Source: an uncultured Opitutaceae bacterium
Lineage (GTDB): Bacteria; Verrucomicrobiota; Verrucomicrobiia; Opitutales; Opitutaceae
Reading direction: 5' to 3'
Assembly (NCBI GenBank): GCA_903890485.1
Contig: CAITBM010000034.1
Coordinates: 1-64,000 of the forward strand
DNA: 64,000 bases
Numbering within the stretch: the stretch's first letter is position 1; each line of letters begins with the position of its first letter. Below, in pieces: positions 1-8,690 of this stretch. The notes beneath the pieces are model-generated. The model ran no database searches. It saw only the letters and a program-made list of their open reading frames with translations, and had not been told where the DNA came from. The translations under genes were made by a program, and so were the position numbers.

Positions 1-830
1 ATGGGCTGGCCTGCCTTCACGCTCTTTCCCAGGGGAACTCGCAGGGCCTCGTAAATGCCGTTGTTGGCCTCATCCAGCTTGAGGCTGATCTCCTCTATCT
101 GTCCGGCCTGGGCGGCGCGCTGGACCTGGGCCATCAAGGCGGCGCGGTCCGGGAAATAGGTGTCAAAGACCACGTCGTCAAAGTCGCTGAAGTCGGCCGG
201 CACCTGGACCGACGCCGGCGCACCGTCGACGTAGAAGGTGTACTCCTTGACCCGCGACGGCAGGACAAGCCAGGACCGGCCCTTGCGGATCGTGTAGGCC
301 AGGCTCACCTTGTCCCCGCGGATGACGAGCGGCGCCGAGATCTGCCCGTCCTGGGGCGCAACCATCGTCCGCCTCTGGGCCCCGTAGGCCAGGAACCTAA
401 AAACGCTTTGCGGGAGGTTCGGGGCCTCCCCCCCGGGCGGGAAATTCTCCTTCGTCATCCCGTAGTAGGTCGGCCACATCGAATTGGTGGGGATCTTGAA
501 GGGCTGGACGAAGTAGGTGCGGATCCCGAGGATCACAATGGCCGCCACCAGGAAGAATTCCACGTTCTCGACCAGCGAGGTCTTCGGGTAGACTGCCCCG
601 CCGGTCCTCGCTAGGATCCCCTCGAGCGACTCGATTCCGAGCTTAAGCCTGGCCGCGTCCGCCCGCTCCTTCAGGAGCTGCTTCAGGTTCTTGGTTCGCT
701 CGACCAGCTCGTCCGACTCCTGGACCGTCAACCTGTCCCTGCGGTAGTTCCAAACCTTGGACGCGAGCTCGAGCCAGTTTGACGCGTTGTCGCGCATCTT
801 CTTTTCCTGGGATTCAAAAAATCCGAACAT
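1..830 (-). CDS. lepB: Signal peptidase I, 3' end cut by window edge
   Basis: Serine-lysine endopeptidase that removes signal peptides from proteins leaving the Sec or Tat pathway; acts on the outer face of the inner membrane. An unbroken frame of about 276 codons runs from the ATG at 828-830 off the left edge. Residues 1-90 are a charged, probably coiled-coil extension, residues 91-108 one membrane segment, and then comes the family motif with catalytic Ser in FKIPTNSMWPT (Ser117). The catalytic Lys region is present only in part, because the C-terminus is missing. The long N-terminal extension before the membrane anchor is unusual for the short E. coli-type enzyme. It lies 22 bases after lepA on the same strand, the same order as the E. 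coli lepA-lepB pair. The motif makes the identity firm. Confidence 0.9.
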   Translation of the reverse strand, partial: MFGFFESQEKKMRDNASNWLELASKVWNYRRDRLTVQESDELVERTKNLKQLLKERADAARLKLGIESLEGILARTGGAVYPKTSLVENVEFFLVAAIVILGIRTYFVQPFKIPTNSMWPTYYGMTKENFPPGGEAPNLPQSVFRFLAYGAQRRTMVAPQDGQISAPLVIRGDKVSLAYTIRKGRSWLVLPSRVKEYTFYVDGAPASVQVPADFSDFDDVVFDTYFPDRAALMAQVQRAAQAGQIEEISLKLDEANNGIYEALRVPLGKSVKAGQP

Positions 831-852
831 GGGCCGGTGGGTGTTTCTAGGG

Positions 853-2649
853 TCAGTTGTTCCTGAGAACCTTGATGAAAGTGTCGGGAGGGATGGATAC
901 TTTTCCGATCAATTTCATCTTCTGTTTTCCTTCCTTCTGCTTATCAAGCAACTTGCGCTTTCTTGAGATGTCACCGCCGTAGCATTTCGCCGTCACGTCC
1001 TTGCGCATCTCGCGGACGCTTTCACGGGCGATGATCTTGCCGCCAATGGCCGCCTGGAGCGCGATCCGGAACATCTGCGGCGGAATGATCTCGGAGAGGC
1101 GCTTGCAGAGGTCGCGGCCACGGGTCTCGGCCTTCTCGCGGTGCACGATGCTGGCGAAGGCGTCCACCGGGTCGCTGTTGACCAGGATCTCCATCTTCAC
1201 CAGGTCTGCGGGCCGGTAGTCGCCGAGCTCATAGTCCATCGAGCCGTATCCGTGCGTCAGGCTCTTGAGGCGGTCGTTGAAGTCGACCAGGATCTCGTTG
1301 AGGGGGAGGACGCAGCTGATCATGACACGTGTCGAGTCGAGCGTGTGGGTGTGCTCCACGACGCCGCGCTTTTCCATGACAAGGGCCAGCATGTCGCCCA
1401 TCGCGTCGTTAGGGATATGGATCGAGGCTTTAAGCGTCGGCTCCAGGATCTGCTCAACCGTGCCCGGGTCGGGCATGTTGACGGGATTGTCGACCTCGAC
1501 CGTAACGCCGCCGTGCTTGACGATCTTGTAGATCACGCTCGGGTACGTGGAGATGATCTCCACGTCGTGCTCCCGCCTGATGCGCTCCTGGATGATCTCC
1601 ATGTGCAGCAGCCCGAGGAAGCCGCAGCGGAAGCCGAAGCCAAGAGCCACCGAACTCTCCTGGGAGTAGACGAAGGCCGAATCGTTCAGCCGCAGGCGCC
1701 CAAGGGCCGCCTTCAGCTTCTCGTAGTCGGAGCTCTCGATCGGGTAGAGCCCGCAGAACACCATGGGCCGGACCTCCTTGTAGCCGGGAAGCATCTCCTG
1801 AGCCGGCTTGGCCGCCATCGTGATCGTGTCGCCCGTCTTCACCTCGCTCGTGTCCTTGATGTTGGAAACGATGTAGCCCACGTCGCCCTGGCTCAGGAAG
1901 TCGCGCTTCTCCATCTTCGGCGTGAAGACGCCCACCTCCTTGATTTCCGACTTTTGGCCCGTGCTCATGAGCATCATGACCTCCCCGGCTTTCAGGGTCC
2001 CGGAGAACACGCGGGCATAGGCGATCACGCCGCGGAAAGAGTCGTAAATCGAGTCAAACACGAGCGTCCGCATCTGCGGGTAGTCGGTCCAGCGGGGGGC
2101 CGGGATCCTGGCGACGACCGCCTCGAGGATCTCGACGATCCCGATTCCCGATTTCCCGCTGGCCAGGATGGCCTCCTCGGCAGGGATGGTGAGGATGTCC
2201 TCCATCTGCTTCAGGCAAAGGTCCAGGTTGGCGCTCGGCAGGTCGATCTTGTTGATGACCGGGATGATCTTCAGCTTCTGGGCGAAGGCCAGGTGGGCGT
2301 TGGCGACGGTCTGCGCCTCCACACCCTGGGAGGCGTCGATCAGCAGGAGGGCGCCCTCGCATGCGGCCAGGCTGCGCGAGACCTCGTAGGAGAAGTCGAC
2401 GTGCCCGGGCGTGTCCATCAGGTTGAGCTTGTAGGTGACCCCGCTCAGGGCCTTGTAGCTCATGGTGACCGGGTGGGACTTGATCGTGATCCCCCGCTCC
2501 CGCTCCAGGTCCATCGAGTCCAAGTGCTGGGCCGTCATCATGCGGTCCGAAACCGTGTGGGTCTCCTGGAGCAGCCGGTCGGAGAGCGTGGTCTTGCCGT
2601 GATCTACGTGGGCAATGATGCAGAAATTGCGTGTGAGCGGAGCGTCCAT
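853..2649 (-). CDS. lepA: Elongation factor 4 (LepA), ribosome back-translocating GTPase
   Basis: Translational GTPase that binds the ribosome and is thought to remodel stalled or mis-translocated complexes. The 598-residue protein has the G1 loop AHVDHGKTT (13-21), switch I RERGITIK near 49-56, G3 DTPGHVDF near 76 and G4 NKID near 131. EF-G-like domains follow, then the LepA-specific basic C-terminal domain (CYGGDISRKRKLLDKQKEGK). The frame is open further upstream, but the ATG at 2647-2649 gives the family N-terminus (MDAPLTRNFCIIAHVDHG), and the extra 38 residues would lie inside fabD. It sits between fabD (19-base gap) and lepB, probably one transcript. Very secure. Confidence 0.97.
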   Translation of the reverse strand: MDAPLTRNFCIIAHVDHGKTTLSDRLLQETHTVSDRMMTAQHLDSMDLERERGITIKSHPVTMSYKALSGVTYKLNLMDTPGHVDFSYEVSRSLAACEGALLLIDASQGVEAQTVANAHLAFAQKLKIIPVINKIDLPSANLDLCLKQMEDILTIPAEEAILASGKSGIGIVEILEAVVARIPAPRWTDYPQMRTLVFDSIYDSFRGVIAYARVFSGTLKAGEVMMLMSTGQKSEIKEVGVFTPKMEKRDFLSQGDVGYIVSNIKDTSEVKTGDTITMAAKPAQEMLPGYKEVRPMVFCGLYPIESSDYEKLKAALGRLRLNDSAFVYSQESSVALGFGFRCGFLGLLHMEIIQERIRREHDVEIISTYPSVIYKIVKHGGVTVEVDNPVNMPDPGTVEQILEPTLKASIHIPNDAMGDMLALVMEKRGVVEHTHTLDSTRVMISCVLPLNEILVDFNDRLKSLTHGYGSMDYELGDYRPADLVKMEILVNSDPVDAFASIVHREKAETRGRDLCKRLSEIIPPQMFRIALQAAIGGKIIARESVREMRKDVTAKCYGGDISRKRKLLDKQKEGKQKMKLIGKVSIPPDTFIKVLRNN

Positions 2650-2668
2650 CGTTGGTTGGACCCCGTTC

Positions 2669-3574
2669 CTAGACGCCAAGGTCCGCGTATTCGGAGAAGC
2701 TGCGCACGTTCCAGGTTTTTTCGGTCCTGCGCGCGAGGCCGGCGAGGACGGCGCCGGGCCCAAGCTCCCAGAACTCGGTGGCCCCGGCGGCGGCGGCGCT
2801 CCTCATGCAGTCCTCCCAGAGGACCGGGGAGACCACCTGGCGGACCAGCGCCCTCTTGATCGCGTCGGGCTCTGAAACGGCGGAGCCCGTCGTGTTCGTA
2901 AAGACCCTGAACCTCGGGGCTGCAAAGGTGATCGCCGAGAGAAACGCCTCAAAACGGGCCCGGGCCGGCTCCATCAGCCGGCTGTGGTATGCGCCGGCCA
3001 CGTTAAGCGGGATCACCTTCTTGATCCCGCGGCCCTTGGCGGCCTCGACCGTTGCGGCTATCTTCGCTTTCTCTCCGGATATGATAATTTGCCCCGGTGC
3101 GTTGAAATTTGCGGCCTCGACGCCGAACTCGGCGCAGAGCGCGACGACCGTCTCGCGGGACTCGCCGATAACCGCGGCCATCGATCCCGAGCTCTGCTCG
3201 CAGGCGCCCTGCATCAAGGAGCCGCGCTCGGCGACGATCCTGAGACCCGTGGCATAGTCGAACACCCCGGCCGCCGCGTACGCCGTCACCTCGCCCAGGC
3301 TTAGGCCGAGGGCAAAATCGACCGCGGGGAGCTTGTCCTTCTCCCTGAGGGCGGCGATCAGTGCCATTCCGTGGACATAGAGCGCCGGCTGGCAGACCCG
3401 GGTCTGCGTCAGCGTATCCTCGGGCCCCTCAAAACTGGCCTTCGCCAAGTCCCAACCGAGCACCTTAGTGGCCTCGTCATAGAGGCCCCTGGCCGCCGGG
3501 GATGACTCGTATAGCGACTTTCCCATGCCCACCCTTTGGGCGCCCTGACCTGCGAATAGAAATGCGATTGGCAT
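2669..3574 (-). CDS. fabD: Malonyl-CoA:ACP transacylase
   Basis: Transfers malonyl from CoA to acyl carrier protein, the committed step feeding type II fatty acid synthesis in the cytoplasm. The 301-residue protein has the N-terminal GQGAQ motif (10-14) and the nucleophile elbow at 90-95. The catalytic His197 is in AGAYHSRLM. The elbow reads GLSLGE rather than the usual GHSLGE, so the His before the nucleophile Ser92 is Leu. The start at 3572-3574 gives the standard MPIAFLFAGQGAQ beginning; an upstream extension of 14 codons is unlikely. No other fab genes or acpP are adjacent, so the fatty acid cluster is split. Confidence 0.95.
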   Translation of the reverse strand: MPIAFLFAGQGAQRVGMGKSLYESSPAARGLYDEATKVLGWDLAKASFEGPEDTLTQTRVCQPALYVHGMALIAALREKDKLPAVDFALGLSLGEVTAYAAAGVFDYATGLRIVAERGSLMQGACEQSSGSMAAVIGESRETVVALCAEFGVEAANFNAPGQIIISGEKAKIAATVEAAKGRGIKKVIPLNVAGAYHSRLMEPARARFEAFLSAITFAAPRFRVFTNTTGSAVSEPDAIKRALVRQVVSPVLWEDCMRSAAAAGATEFWELGPGAVLAGLARRTEKTWNVRSFSEYADLGV

Positions 3575-3672
3575 TGTAGAACCGACTAGGCAATCCCCCG
3601 GAGGCTTCGAATCCAAGCCAAATAAAACGCCCGAGAGCGCAAGGGGTCCATTTTGCGCACCCCAGGGGGGAT

Positions 3673-4572
3673 TCAGAACTTCTTCATCTGCTTGAAGTAC
3701 TTGTCGTCGTCGGACGGCTGGGCGAAGTCAGGGATGACGGAGCGGCCCCCCTCCGCCTCACGGGCCGAGGACCCCGGTGAGGAAATCCCCCGGGAGAAGT
3801 CGGCCGGCCCCGGGGATTGCGGGCCCAGGCCTTCGGGAGCCGCGAACCCCTTAAGCTGCGGAGCGGCTGAAAGCTCGAAAAGCGCCACATAGGGGTTCGG
3901 GCCGGGCTTCGCCGACTCCGAAAGGCCGGAAACCTCTGCGGGGTTGATCAGGCTCTCGACTGCGGAGGCCGATGCCCCGAGATCGAGCCCAGGAAGGAGG
4001 TCGTTGCGGCCCCTGCCCGACTCCACCCCGGGAAGCGGCTCCACCTTGGTCGAGCCGAGGAGGAGGTCGTGGTCCTTGGCCGAGATCCATCCCCCCATGA
4101 ACGAGTCCAGGGGGTTGTAAACCGAGACGGCCGCCTCCTTCGGGTCGGCCTTTTCGCGGGAGGCTCCCAGCTGCCCGTCCCTTTCCCCTTCCTTAAGGAT
4201 ATCCGCGTCCGCCTTCAGGAGGTCGTCGCGGCCCCTCCCGCCGGTGTCCCTTCGCGAGTCGGATTTCTTCTCCATGGCGTCCACGAGCCAGTTGCCCGTC
4301 CCTTGCTTCCTCTTGGTGGGGTCGAGGGCGTCGGCCTTCTCTTGGTCCGAGAGCTTGGGGAGGGAGATCGTGGGGGCTCCAGGAAGCGGTCCCAAATCCT
4401 TGAACTGGAGGGAGGGCAGCGAGGACGCGGGATCGGAGGGGGACTGCGGCCCCCGGATCGAAGAGAGGTCCTTCTTCGCCTGAGCGATTGAGTCGCCGTC
4501 CTGCGGCGCCGGGTCGGAGGCCCTCGCCAACGCGGCCAGCAGGACCCAGGCAATGATTCCCTTCAGGCGCAT
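3673..4572 (-). CDS. Secreted protein of unknown function with repeated GRGR-DLL motif
   Basis: I do not recognise a named family. The 299-residue product begins with a short signal peptide (MRLKGIIAWVLLAALARASD), so it should leave the cytoplasm. The mature part is rich in Pro, Ser, Asp and Lys and looks largely disordered. A motif GRGR(D/N)DLL occurs twice, near residues 112-119 and 197-204, and a more ordered patch YNPLDSFMGGWISAKDHDLL lies between them. No Cys or membrane segment is seen after the signal. It lies 23 bases downstream of pilT and upstream of fabD on the same strand. A link to pilus or envelope function is only positional inference. Confidence 0.8.
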   Translation of the reverse strand: MRLKGIIAWVLLAALARASDPAPQDGDSIAQAKKDLSSIRGPQSPSDPASSLPSLQFKDLGPLPGAPTISLPKLSDQEKADALDPTKRKQGTGNWLVDAMEKKSDSRRDTGGRGRDDLLKADADILKEGERDGQLGASREKADPKEAAVSVYNPLDSFMGGWISAKDHDLLLGSTKVEPLPGVESGRGRNDLLPGLDLGASASAVESLINPAEVSGLSESAKPGPNPYVALFELSAAPQLKGFAAPEGLGPQSPGPADFSRGISSPGSSAREAEGGRSVIPDFAQPSDDDKYFKQMKKF

Positions 4573-4595
4573 CGCTTTGCTTTGCGCCCCGGTCC

Positions 4596-5693
4596 CTAGC
4601 TCTTGATGAAGATCCCCTTGAGGTTCATCTCCAGCTGCTGAGGATTGGGCGAGAAACGGACCCCGTCGGCCTTGCTGATCCGGCCCGCCTTGATCAGGCG
4701 GTAGAGATCCTTGTTGAAGGAGTAGCTGCTTCCGTCCAGGCCGCTCTCGAGCAGCGAATTTATCTTCTCGAACTGGCCCTCGAGGATCAGGTTTCGGATC
4801 GTGGCGTCAGTGTTGAGCACCTCGTTACTGGGAACCCGCCCTCCTCCCTCCAGGCTCGGGATCAGCTTCTGGCAGATGAATCCGCGAATCGAGCCCGAGA
4901 TCTGCCTGCGCGCCTGGGCCATCTGGTCCGGCGGGAAGAACTCAAAGAGGCGGGTGAGCGACTGGGCAACGGTCGCCGCGTGCATCGTGGAGAACACAAG
5001 GTGGCCTGTTTCTGCCGCCGATATTGCCGTCTCGAAGGTCTCCCGGTCGCGCATTTCACCGATCAGGATGATGTCGGGGTTCTGGCGCAGAACCGATTTG
5101 ATCGCCAGTTCAAAGGTCGGCACATCCAGGCCGATTTCGCGCTGCTGGAAAACCGACTTGTCGTCCTGGAACGTGTACTCGATCGGGTCCTCGATCGTCA
5201 CGATGTGCTTATCCATGTTCTGGTTTATCCAGTTGAGCATGGCGGCCATGGTCGAGCTCTTGCCGGAGCCAGTCGCACCGCAGATGAGCAAGATCCCGTC
5301 CTTGGCATTCGCGAGTTTGAGGAGCGGCTCGGACTGAAGGCCCAGGTCCTCGAAATTGGGCACCTTGCTCTTGATGTGACGGAAGACGATGCTGACCAGC
5401 CCCCGCTGGTGGAATGCGTTCACGCGGAAGCGGCCGATCCCGTCCGAGGCATAGGCAAAGTCGATCTGGCCCAGTTCGTCCCACCTTTTCCGGAAGATCT
5501 CCGGAACATGCTCGTCGACGAAGGCCTGGGCCTCGGGGCTCGTGATCGGGTCCATGTCCACGGGCTTTAGCCGGTTCGAAATCCGCACGTATCCCGGCTT
5601 GTTCGACTTGATCACGATGTCACTGGCGCCGCTATCGACCGCGAGCTTCAAGAGGTCGTTGAAAATCTCGGTGTGGGGAGTCACTTCGTTCAT
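4596..5693 (-). CDS. pilT: Type IV pilus retraction ATPase PilT-like
   Basis: Hexameric secretion-type ATPase that depolymerises type IV pili for twitching, at the inner-membrane base of the pilus. The 365-residue protein has Walker A GATGSGKSST (139-148), an Asp box TIEDPIEYTF, Walker B region DIILIGEMRDRET and a His box GHLVFSTMH. Near residue 300 it has TIRNLILEG, matching the AIRNLIRE retraction signature that marks PilT. The ATG at 5691-5693 is preferred over a TTG two codons upstream. No pilB, pilC or pilin gene is in the window. A PilU paralogue is possible. Confidence 0.9.
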   Translation of the reverse strand: MNEVTPHTEIFNDLLKLAVDSGASDIVIKSNKPGYVRISNRLKPVDMDPITSPEAQAFVDEHVPEIFRKRWDELGQIDFAYASDGIGRFRVNAFHQRGLVSIVFRHIKSKVPNFEDLGLQSEPLLKLANAKDGILLICGATGSGKSSTMAAMLNWINQNMDKHIVTIEDPIEYTFQDDKSVFQQREIGLDVPTFELAIKSVLRQNPDIILIGEMRDRETFETAISAAETGHLVFSTMHAATVAQSLTRLFEFFPPDQMAQARRQISGSIRGFICQKLIPSLEGGGRVPSNEVLNTDATIRNLILEGQFEKINSLLESGLDGSSYSFNKDLYRLIKAGRISKADGVRFSPNPQQLEMNLKGIFIKS

Positions 5694-5781
5694 GGGCAAG
5701 AATAGCGTTGCTCTGGATTTTGTAGCTTGGCCTGCTTCTCGCGGCAGGGCATCTTTGCCCTTTTAGCCGTCCCCCCTCCCT

Positions 5782-6669
5782 ATGAAGCCACGCACCCTGA
5801 CAGGCGCGATCACAGCACTCGTAACTCCCTTTCGCGGGAAGGATGTTTCATTTGGAGACCTGAAGAAACTGATCGACCACCAGATCCGGGGCGGGATCGA
5901 CGGGATTGTCCCGGTCGGCACGACCGGGGAATCCCCCACCCTGACCTCGGAGGAGCACCTCGACGTGATCCGTGCCTCGATCGAGTTCGCCAGGGGCCGC
6001 GTGCCGGTGATTGCCGGGACGGGCTCCAACTCCACGGCCGAGGCCCTCGAGTACACCCGGCTCTCCGACGAGGCCGGCGCCGACGCGGTCCTGGTCGTCA
6101 CCCCCTACTACAACAAGCCGAGCCAGGAGGGCCTCTACCGGCACTACGCGGCAATCGCCGACGCGACCGACCTGCCCATCATCCTCTACTCGATCCCATC
6201 GCGCTGCTCGGTTGAGATCGGCGTTCCCCTGGTGGAGCGCCTGCGCTCGAAGTATTCGAACATTCGGTGGATCAAGGAGGCCGGCGGATCGGTCGACCGG
6301 GTCGACCTGCTGAAGCGCGCGCTGGGCGACGACATCACGGTCCTCAGCGGCGACGATTCCCTGACGCTCGCCTTCATGGCGTCGGGTGCCGAGGGGGTCA
6401 TCAGCGTTGCCTCCAACCTGATTCCCAGGGAGGTGACCCGCATGGTGCGTTTCGCCCAGAAGAACGACTTTGCGAGCGCCACCAAGCTCCACCGCAGGCT
6501 CTACCCGCTCTTCAAGGCCCTTTTCGTCGAGCCGAACCCGGTTCCCGTGAAGGCGGCCATGGCACGGGCCGGGATCATCGCAAGCGACGCTGTCCGCCTG
6601 CCGCTTAGCCCCATGGAGCCGGCCAGTACGGCAACCCTGTTGAAGGCCCTCAAGGGCGCGGCGCTTTGA
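5782..6669 (+). CDS. dapA: 4-hydroxy-tetrahydrodipicolinate synthase
   Basis: Condenses pyruvate with aspartate semialdehyde in the diaminopimelate/lysine pathway, supplying peptidoglycan and lysine. The 295-residue protein is of normal size. It shows PVGTTGESPTL, the YYNKPSQEGLYRHY segment with the active-site Tyr, and the Schiff-base Lys in RWIKEAGGS. The start ATG at 5782 fits the usual N-terminus (LTGAITALVTPF). It is divergent from pilT with an 88-base shared upstream region and is followed directly by dapB, so two consecutive pathway steps are co-transcribed. Confidence 0.97.
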   Translation: MKPRTLTGAITALVTPFRGKDVSFGDLKKLIDHQIRGGIDGIVPVGTTGESPTLTSEEHLDVIRASIEFARGRVPVIAGTGSNSTAEALEYTRLSDEAGADAVLVVTPYYNKPSQEGLYRHYAAIADATDLPIILYSIPSRCSVEIGVPLVERLRSKYSNIRWIKEAGGSVDRVDLLKRALGDDITVLSGDDSLTLAFMASGAEGVISVASNLIPREVTRMVRFAQKNDFASATKLHRRLYPLFKALFVEPNPVPVKAAMARAGIIASDAVRLPLSPMEPASTATLLKALKGAAL

Positions 6670-6674
6670 CCGCC

Positions 6675-7406
6675 ATGGGCTTGTCCATATTACTCAACGG
6701 AGCGAAGGGCCGGATGGGAGCCGCCATAGCGGCGGCGGCCCCGCGGATGGGGGTCACGGTCGCAGCCTCGACGGACCAGGGGGACGACGTGGCGTCCGCT
6801 ATTGCGGGCGTGGACGTGATCGTCGATTTCAGCTCTGCGAAGGCAACCCAGGGCCTCCTGGAGTTGGCCGTGGCCGCGCGAAAGCCCCTGGTGATCGGCA
6901 CCACCGGGCATTCGCCCGAGGAAAAGGCCCTCCTCCTTAAGTCGGCGGCCAAGGTCCCCTGCGTCTGGGCAGGCAATTTTTCTGTAGGGGTCAATCTCCT
7001 CTATGCGCTCACCCGACGGGCCTCGCGAACCCTGGGTGAGGACTACGACACGGAGGTCGTCGAGATGCACCACCGCCTGAAGAAGGACGCCCCGAGCGGC
7101 ACCGCGGCGCGGCTCCTGGAAATCATCCTCGAGGAGCGCAAGCTAGGCCGGGAGAACCTGCGCCACGGGCGCGAGGGAATTACCGGCGAACGGCCCCACT
7201 CCGAGGTCGGGGTCCATTCGCTAAGGGGCGGAGACGTGATCGGCGACCACACGGTTATCTTTGCCGGAAGCGGCGAGCGCCTCGAGCTCACCCACCGGGC
7301 GAGCGACCGGGCGGTTTTCGCAAACGGGGCGCTCAGGGCGGCCAAGTGGGTCGTCGCGCAGAAGCCGGGTGTCTACGACATGCAGGACGTCCTGGGTCTC
7401 ACCTAG
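6675..7406 (+). CDS. dapB: 4-hydroxy-tetrahydrodipicolinate reductase
   Basis: NAD(P)H-dependent reductase for the step after DapA. The 243-residue product has the dinucleotide-binding GAKGRMG near the N-terminus, DFSSAKAT, and the catalytic HHRLKKDAPSGTA. The C-terminal NGALRAAKWV region is also family-typical. Two starts are possible: a TTG at 6666 that overlaps the dapA stop, or the ATG at 6675 chosen here, which places the beta strand LSILLNGAKGRMG at the N-terminus as in homologues. It lies between dapA and ruvA. Confidence 0.95.
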   Translation: MGLSILLNGAKGRMGAAIAAAAPRMGVTVAASTDQGDDVASAIAGVDVIVDFSSAKATQGLLELAVAARKPLVIGTTGHSPEEKALLLKSAAKVPCVWAGNFSVGVNLLYALTRRASRTLGEDYDTEVVEMHHRLKKDAPSGTAARLLEIILEERKLGRENLRHGREGITGERPHSEVGVHSLRGGDVIGDHTVIFAGSGERLELTHRASDRAVFANGALRAAKWVVAQKPGVYDMQDVLGLT

Positions 7407-7414
7407 CCCCCCCC

Positions 7415-8014
7415 GTGATCACCTCGATCCAGGGCCTGTTGGCCGAGTCGGGTCTTGTGCGGGCGATCGTCGAGTTGGACGGTTTCGGCTATGAGGTGAA
7501 CATCCCGGTCACGACTGCCGAGAGGCTGCCGCCGGTCGGCAGCACCGTTAAGCTCCACACGCTCGTCATCTACCGGGAGGACTCCCAGACCCTCTACGGC
7601 TTCGCCACGGCCGAGGACAGGGACTTTTTCCGGCTGATGATCGAAAACGTGACGGGCATCGGCCCAAAGATGGCGCTCTCCATCATGAGCCGCCTTTCGC
7701 TCCCCCTGCTTCAGGGCGCCATTGGTGCAGGCGACATCTCCACCCTTTCCAAGTGCCCGGGAATCGGCAAGAAGACGGCGGAACGACTCGTTATCGAACT
7801 AAAGAGCCGCGTCGGGGCGCCGGGGGGAGCACCCCAGGGTCTTCCTTCCTCGGGCGGCGCGCAGGGGGCGGGTGCGCCCCACGCCGACGCCGTCGCGGCG
7901 CTGGTGGCCCTGGGCTACAAGGTGGGCGACGCCGACGAGGCGGTTCGCCGGGCGAGCCTTGCCTTGGGGGCCGGGGCGACCACGGAGTCCCTGATAAAGA
8001 AGGCCCTGGCCTAG
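7415..8014 (+). CDS. ruvA: Holliday junction branch migration protein RuvA
   Basis: DNA-binding subunit that targets the RuvB motor to Holliday junctions. The GTG at 7415 gives 199 residues, the normal length, with an OB-fold N-terminus (ITSIQGLLAESG). Two helix-hairpin-helix motifs follow, NVTGIGPKMALSIM and KCPGIGKKTAERLVIELK, then a Gly/Ala-rich linker and the RuvB-binding domain III (AVAALVALGYKVGDADEAV). An upstream extension would lie in dapB and is rejected. ruvB and ruvC are not adjacent. It ends convergently with the anti-sigma gene 22 bases away. Confidence 0.95.
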   Translation: MITSIQGLLAESGLVRAIVELDGFGYEVNIPVTTAERLPPVGSTVKLHTLVIYREDSQTLYGFATAEDRDFFRLMIENVTGIGPKMALSIMSRLSLPLLQGAIGAGDISTLSKCPGIGKKTAERLVIELKSRVGAPGGAPQGLPSSGGAQGAGAPHADAVAALVALGYKVGDADEAVRRASLALGAGATTESLIKKALA

Positions 8015-8036
8015 CCTGGGCCGTTGGGTCCCGAGC

Positions 8037-8690
8037 CTAGCGCTGGAAGCGAAACGCCGCCATCTCCGCCGGCTCCTGATCGTCGTGATTGGCCTGGGGA
8101 TCTGTGATCGCGGCCGCCTTAAGGTCCGTCTTCGGGTTAAGGAGAAAATCCTTGCCCGTGGTCGAAAACACCGGGGTCATGTGGACATCGCCAATCCAGT
8201 TGAGCTGCGCATACCGGGACGCGGCGTCCACGGGAGCGAGCACCACGGCGCCTTGGCGGCCGGTATCGGCCCCCGCCGGCGAGCGCCCGATCAAAAACAC
8301 GGGCTTCATGGCATCGGACGAAACCTGGGCAACCGGGGCAACGCCGGCGGAAGCGGGATTGGAGAACGTGACGGTCTCGGGCCTTGAGCCTCCCTTTTCC
8401 CTCAGGCCCACGACGATTGCCACCGCGGCGGCGGCGGCCAGGGCCCCGAACATCGGGCCCATCCGCCAGGTCCGTGTGGAGGGGAACTCGACAAGCTGGG
8501 GTTCGCCGGCCGGCTCGGCCGCCTGCTGGGAAAGCTCGGCGCAGGCCTTCTGCATGCGGCAGTACTGGTCGTAGACCTCGCGGCGCTTGGGGTCGGCGAT
8601 AACCTCCGCCTCCAGCCTTAGCGCATCTTCGGCGCTGATCTCGTGGTCGACGTAAAGGTTAAGCAGTTCGATGAATTCCCGGTCGTTCAT
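8037..8690 (-). CDS. Membrane-anchored anti-sigma factor-like protein
   Basis: Probable inner-membrane protein that holds the partner ECF sigma factor inactive. The 217-residue product starts with an anti-sigma-type helical domain (NLYVDHEISAEDALRLEAEV) in which His and Cys are spaced like a variant zinc-binding anti-sigma domain (HEIS, then YCRMQKAC). It has one membrane segment near residues 80-97 (MFGALAAAAAVAIVVGL) and a periplasmic tail of about 115 residues. Its ATG overlaps the sigma gene stop by ATGA, a strong functional link. The canonical HxxxCxxC is not intact, so zinc binding is uncertain. The name is an inference from context and topology. Confidence 0.75.
   Translation of the reverse strand: MNDREFIELLNLYVDHEISAEDALRLEAEVIADPKRREVYDQYCRMQKACAELSQQAAEPAGEPQLVEFPSTRTWRMGPMFGALAAAAAVAIVVGLREKGGSRPETVTFSNPASAGVAPVAQVSSDAMKPVFLIGRSPAGADTGRQGAVVLAPVDAASRYAQLNWIGDVHMTPVFSTTGKDFLLNPKTDLKAAAITDPQANHDDQEPAEMAAFRFQR

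Noticed and set aside
1141-2859. Long plus-strand open frame opposite lepA
   Set aside because: Composition is Arg/Leu/Val/Asp/His-rich without any domain, and it mirrors lepA codons on the other strand. GC-rich genes often leave such open antisense frames.
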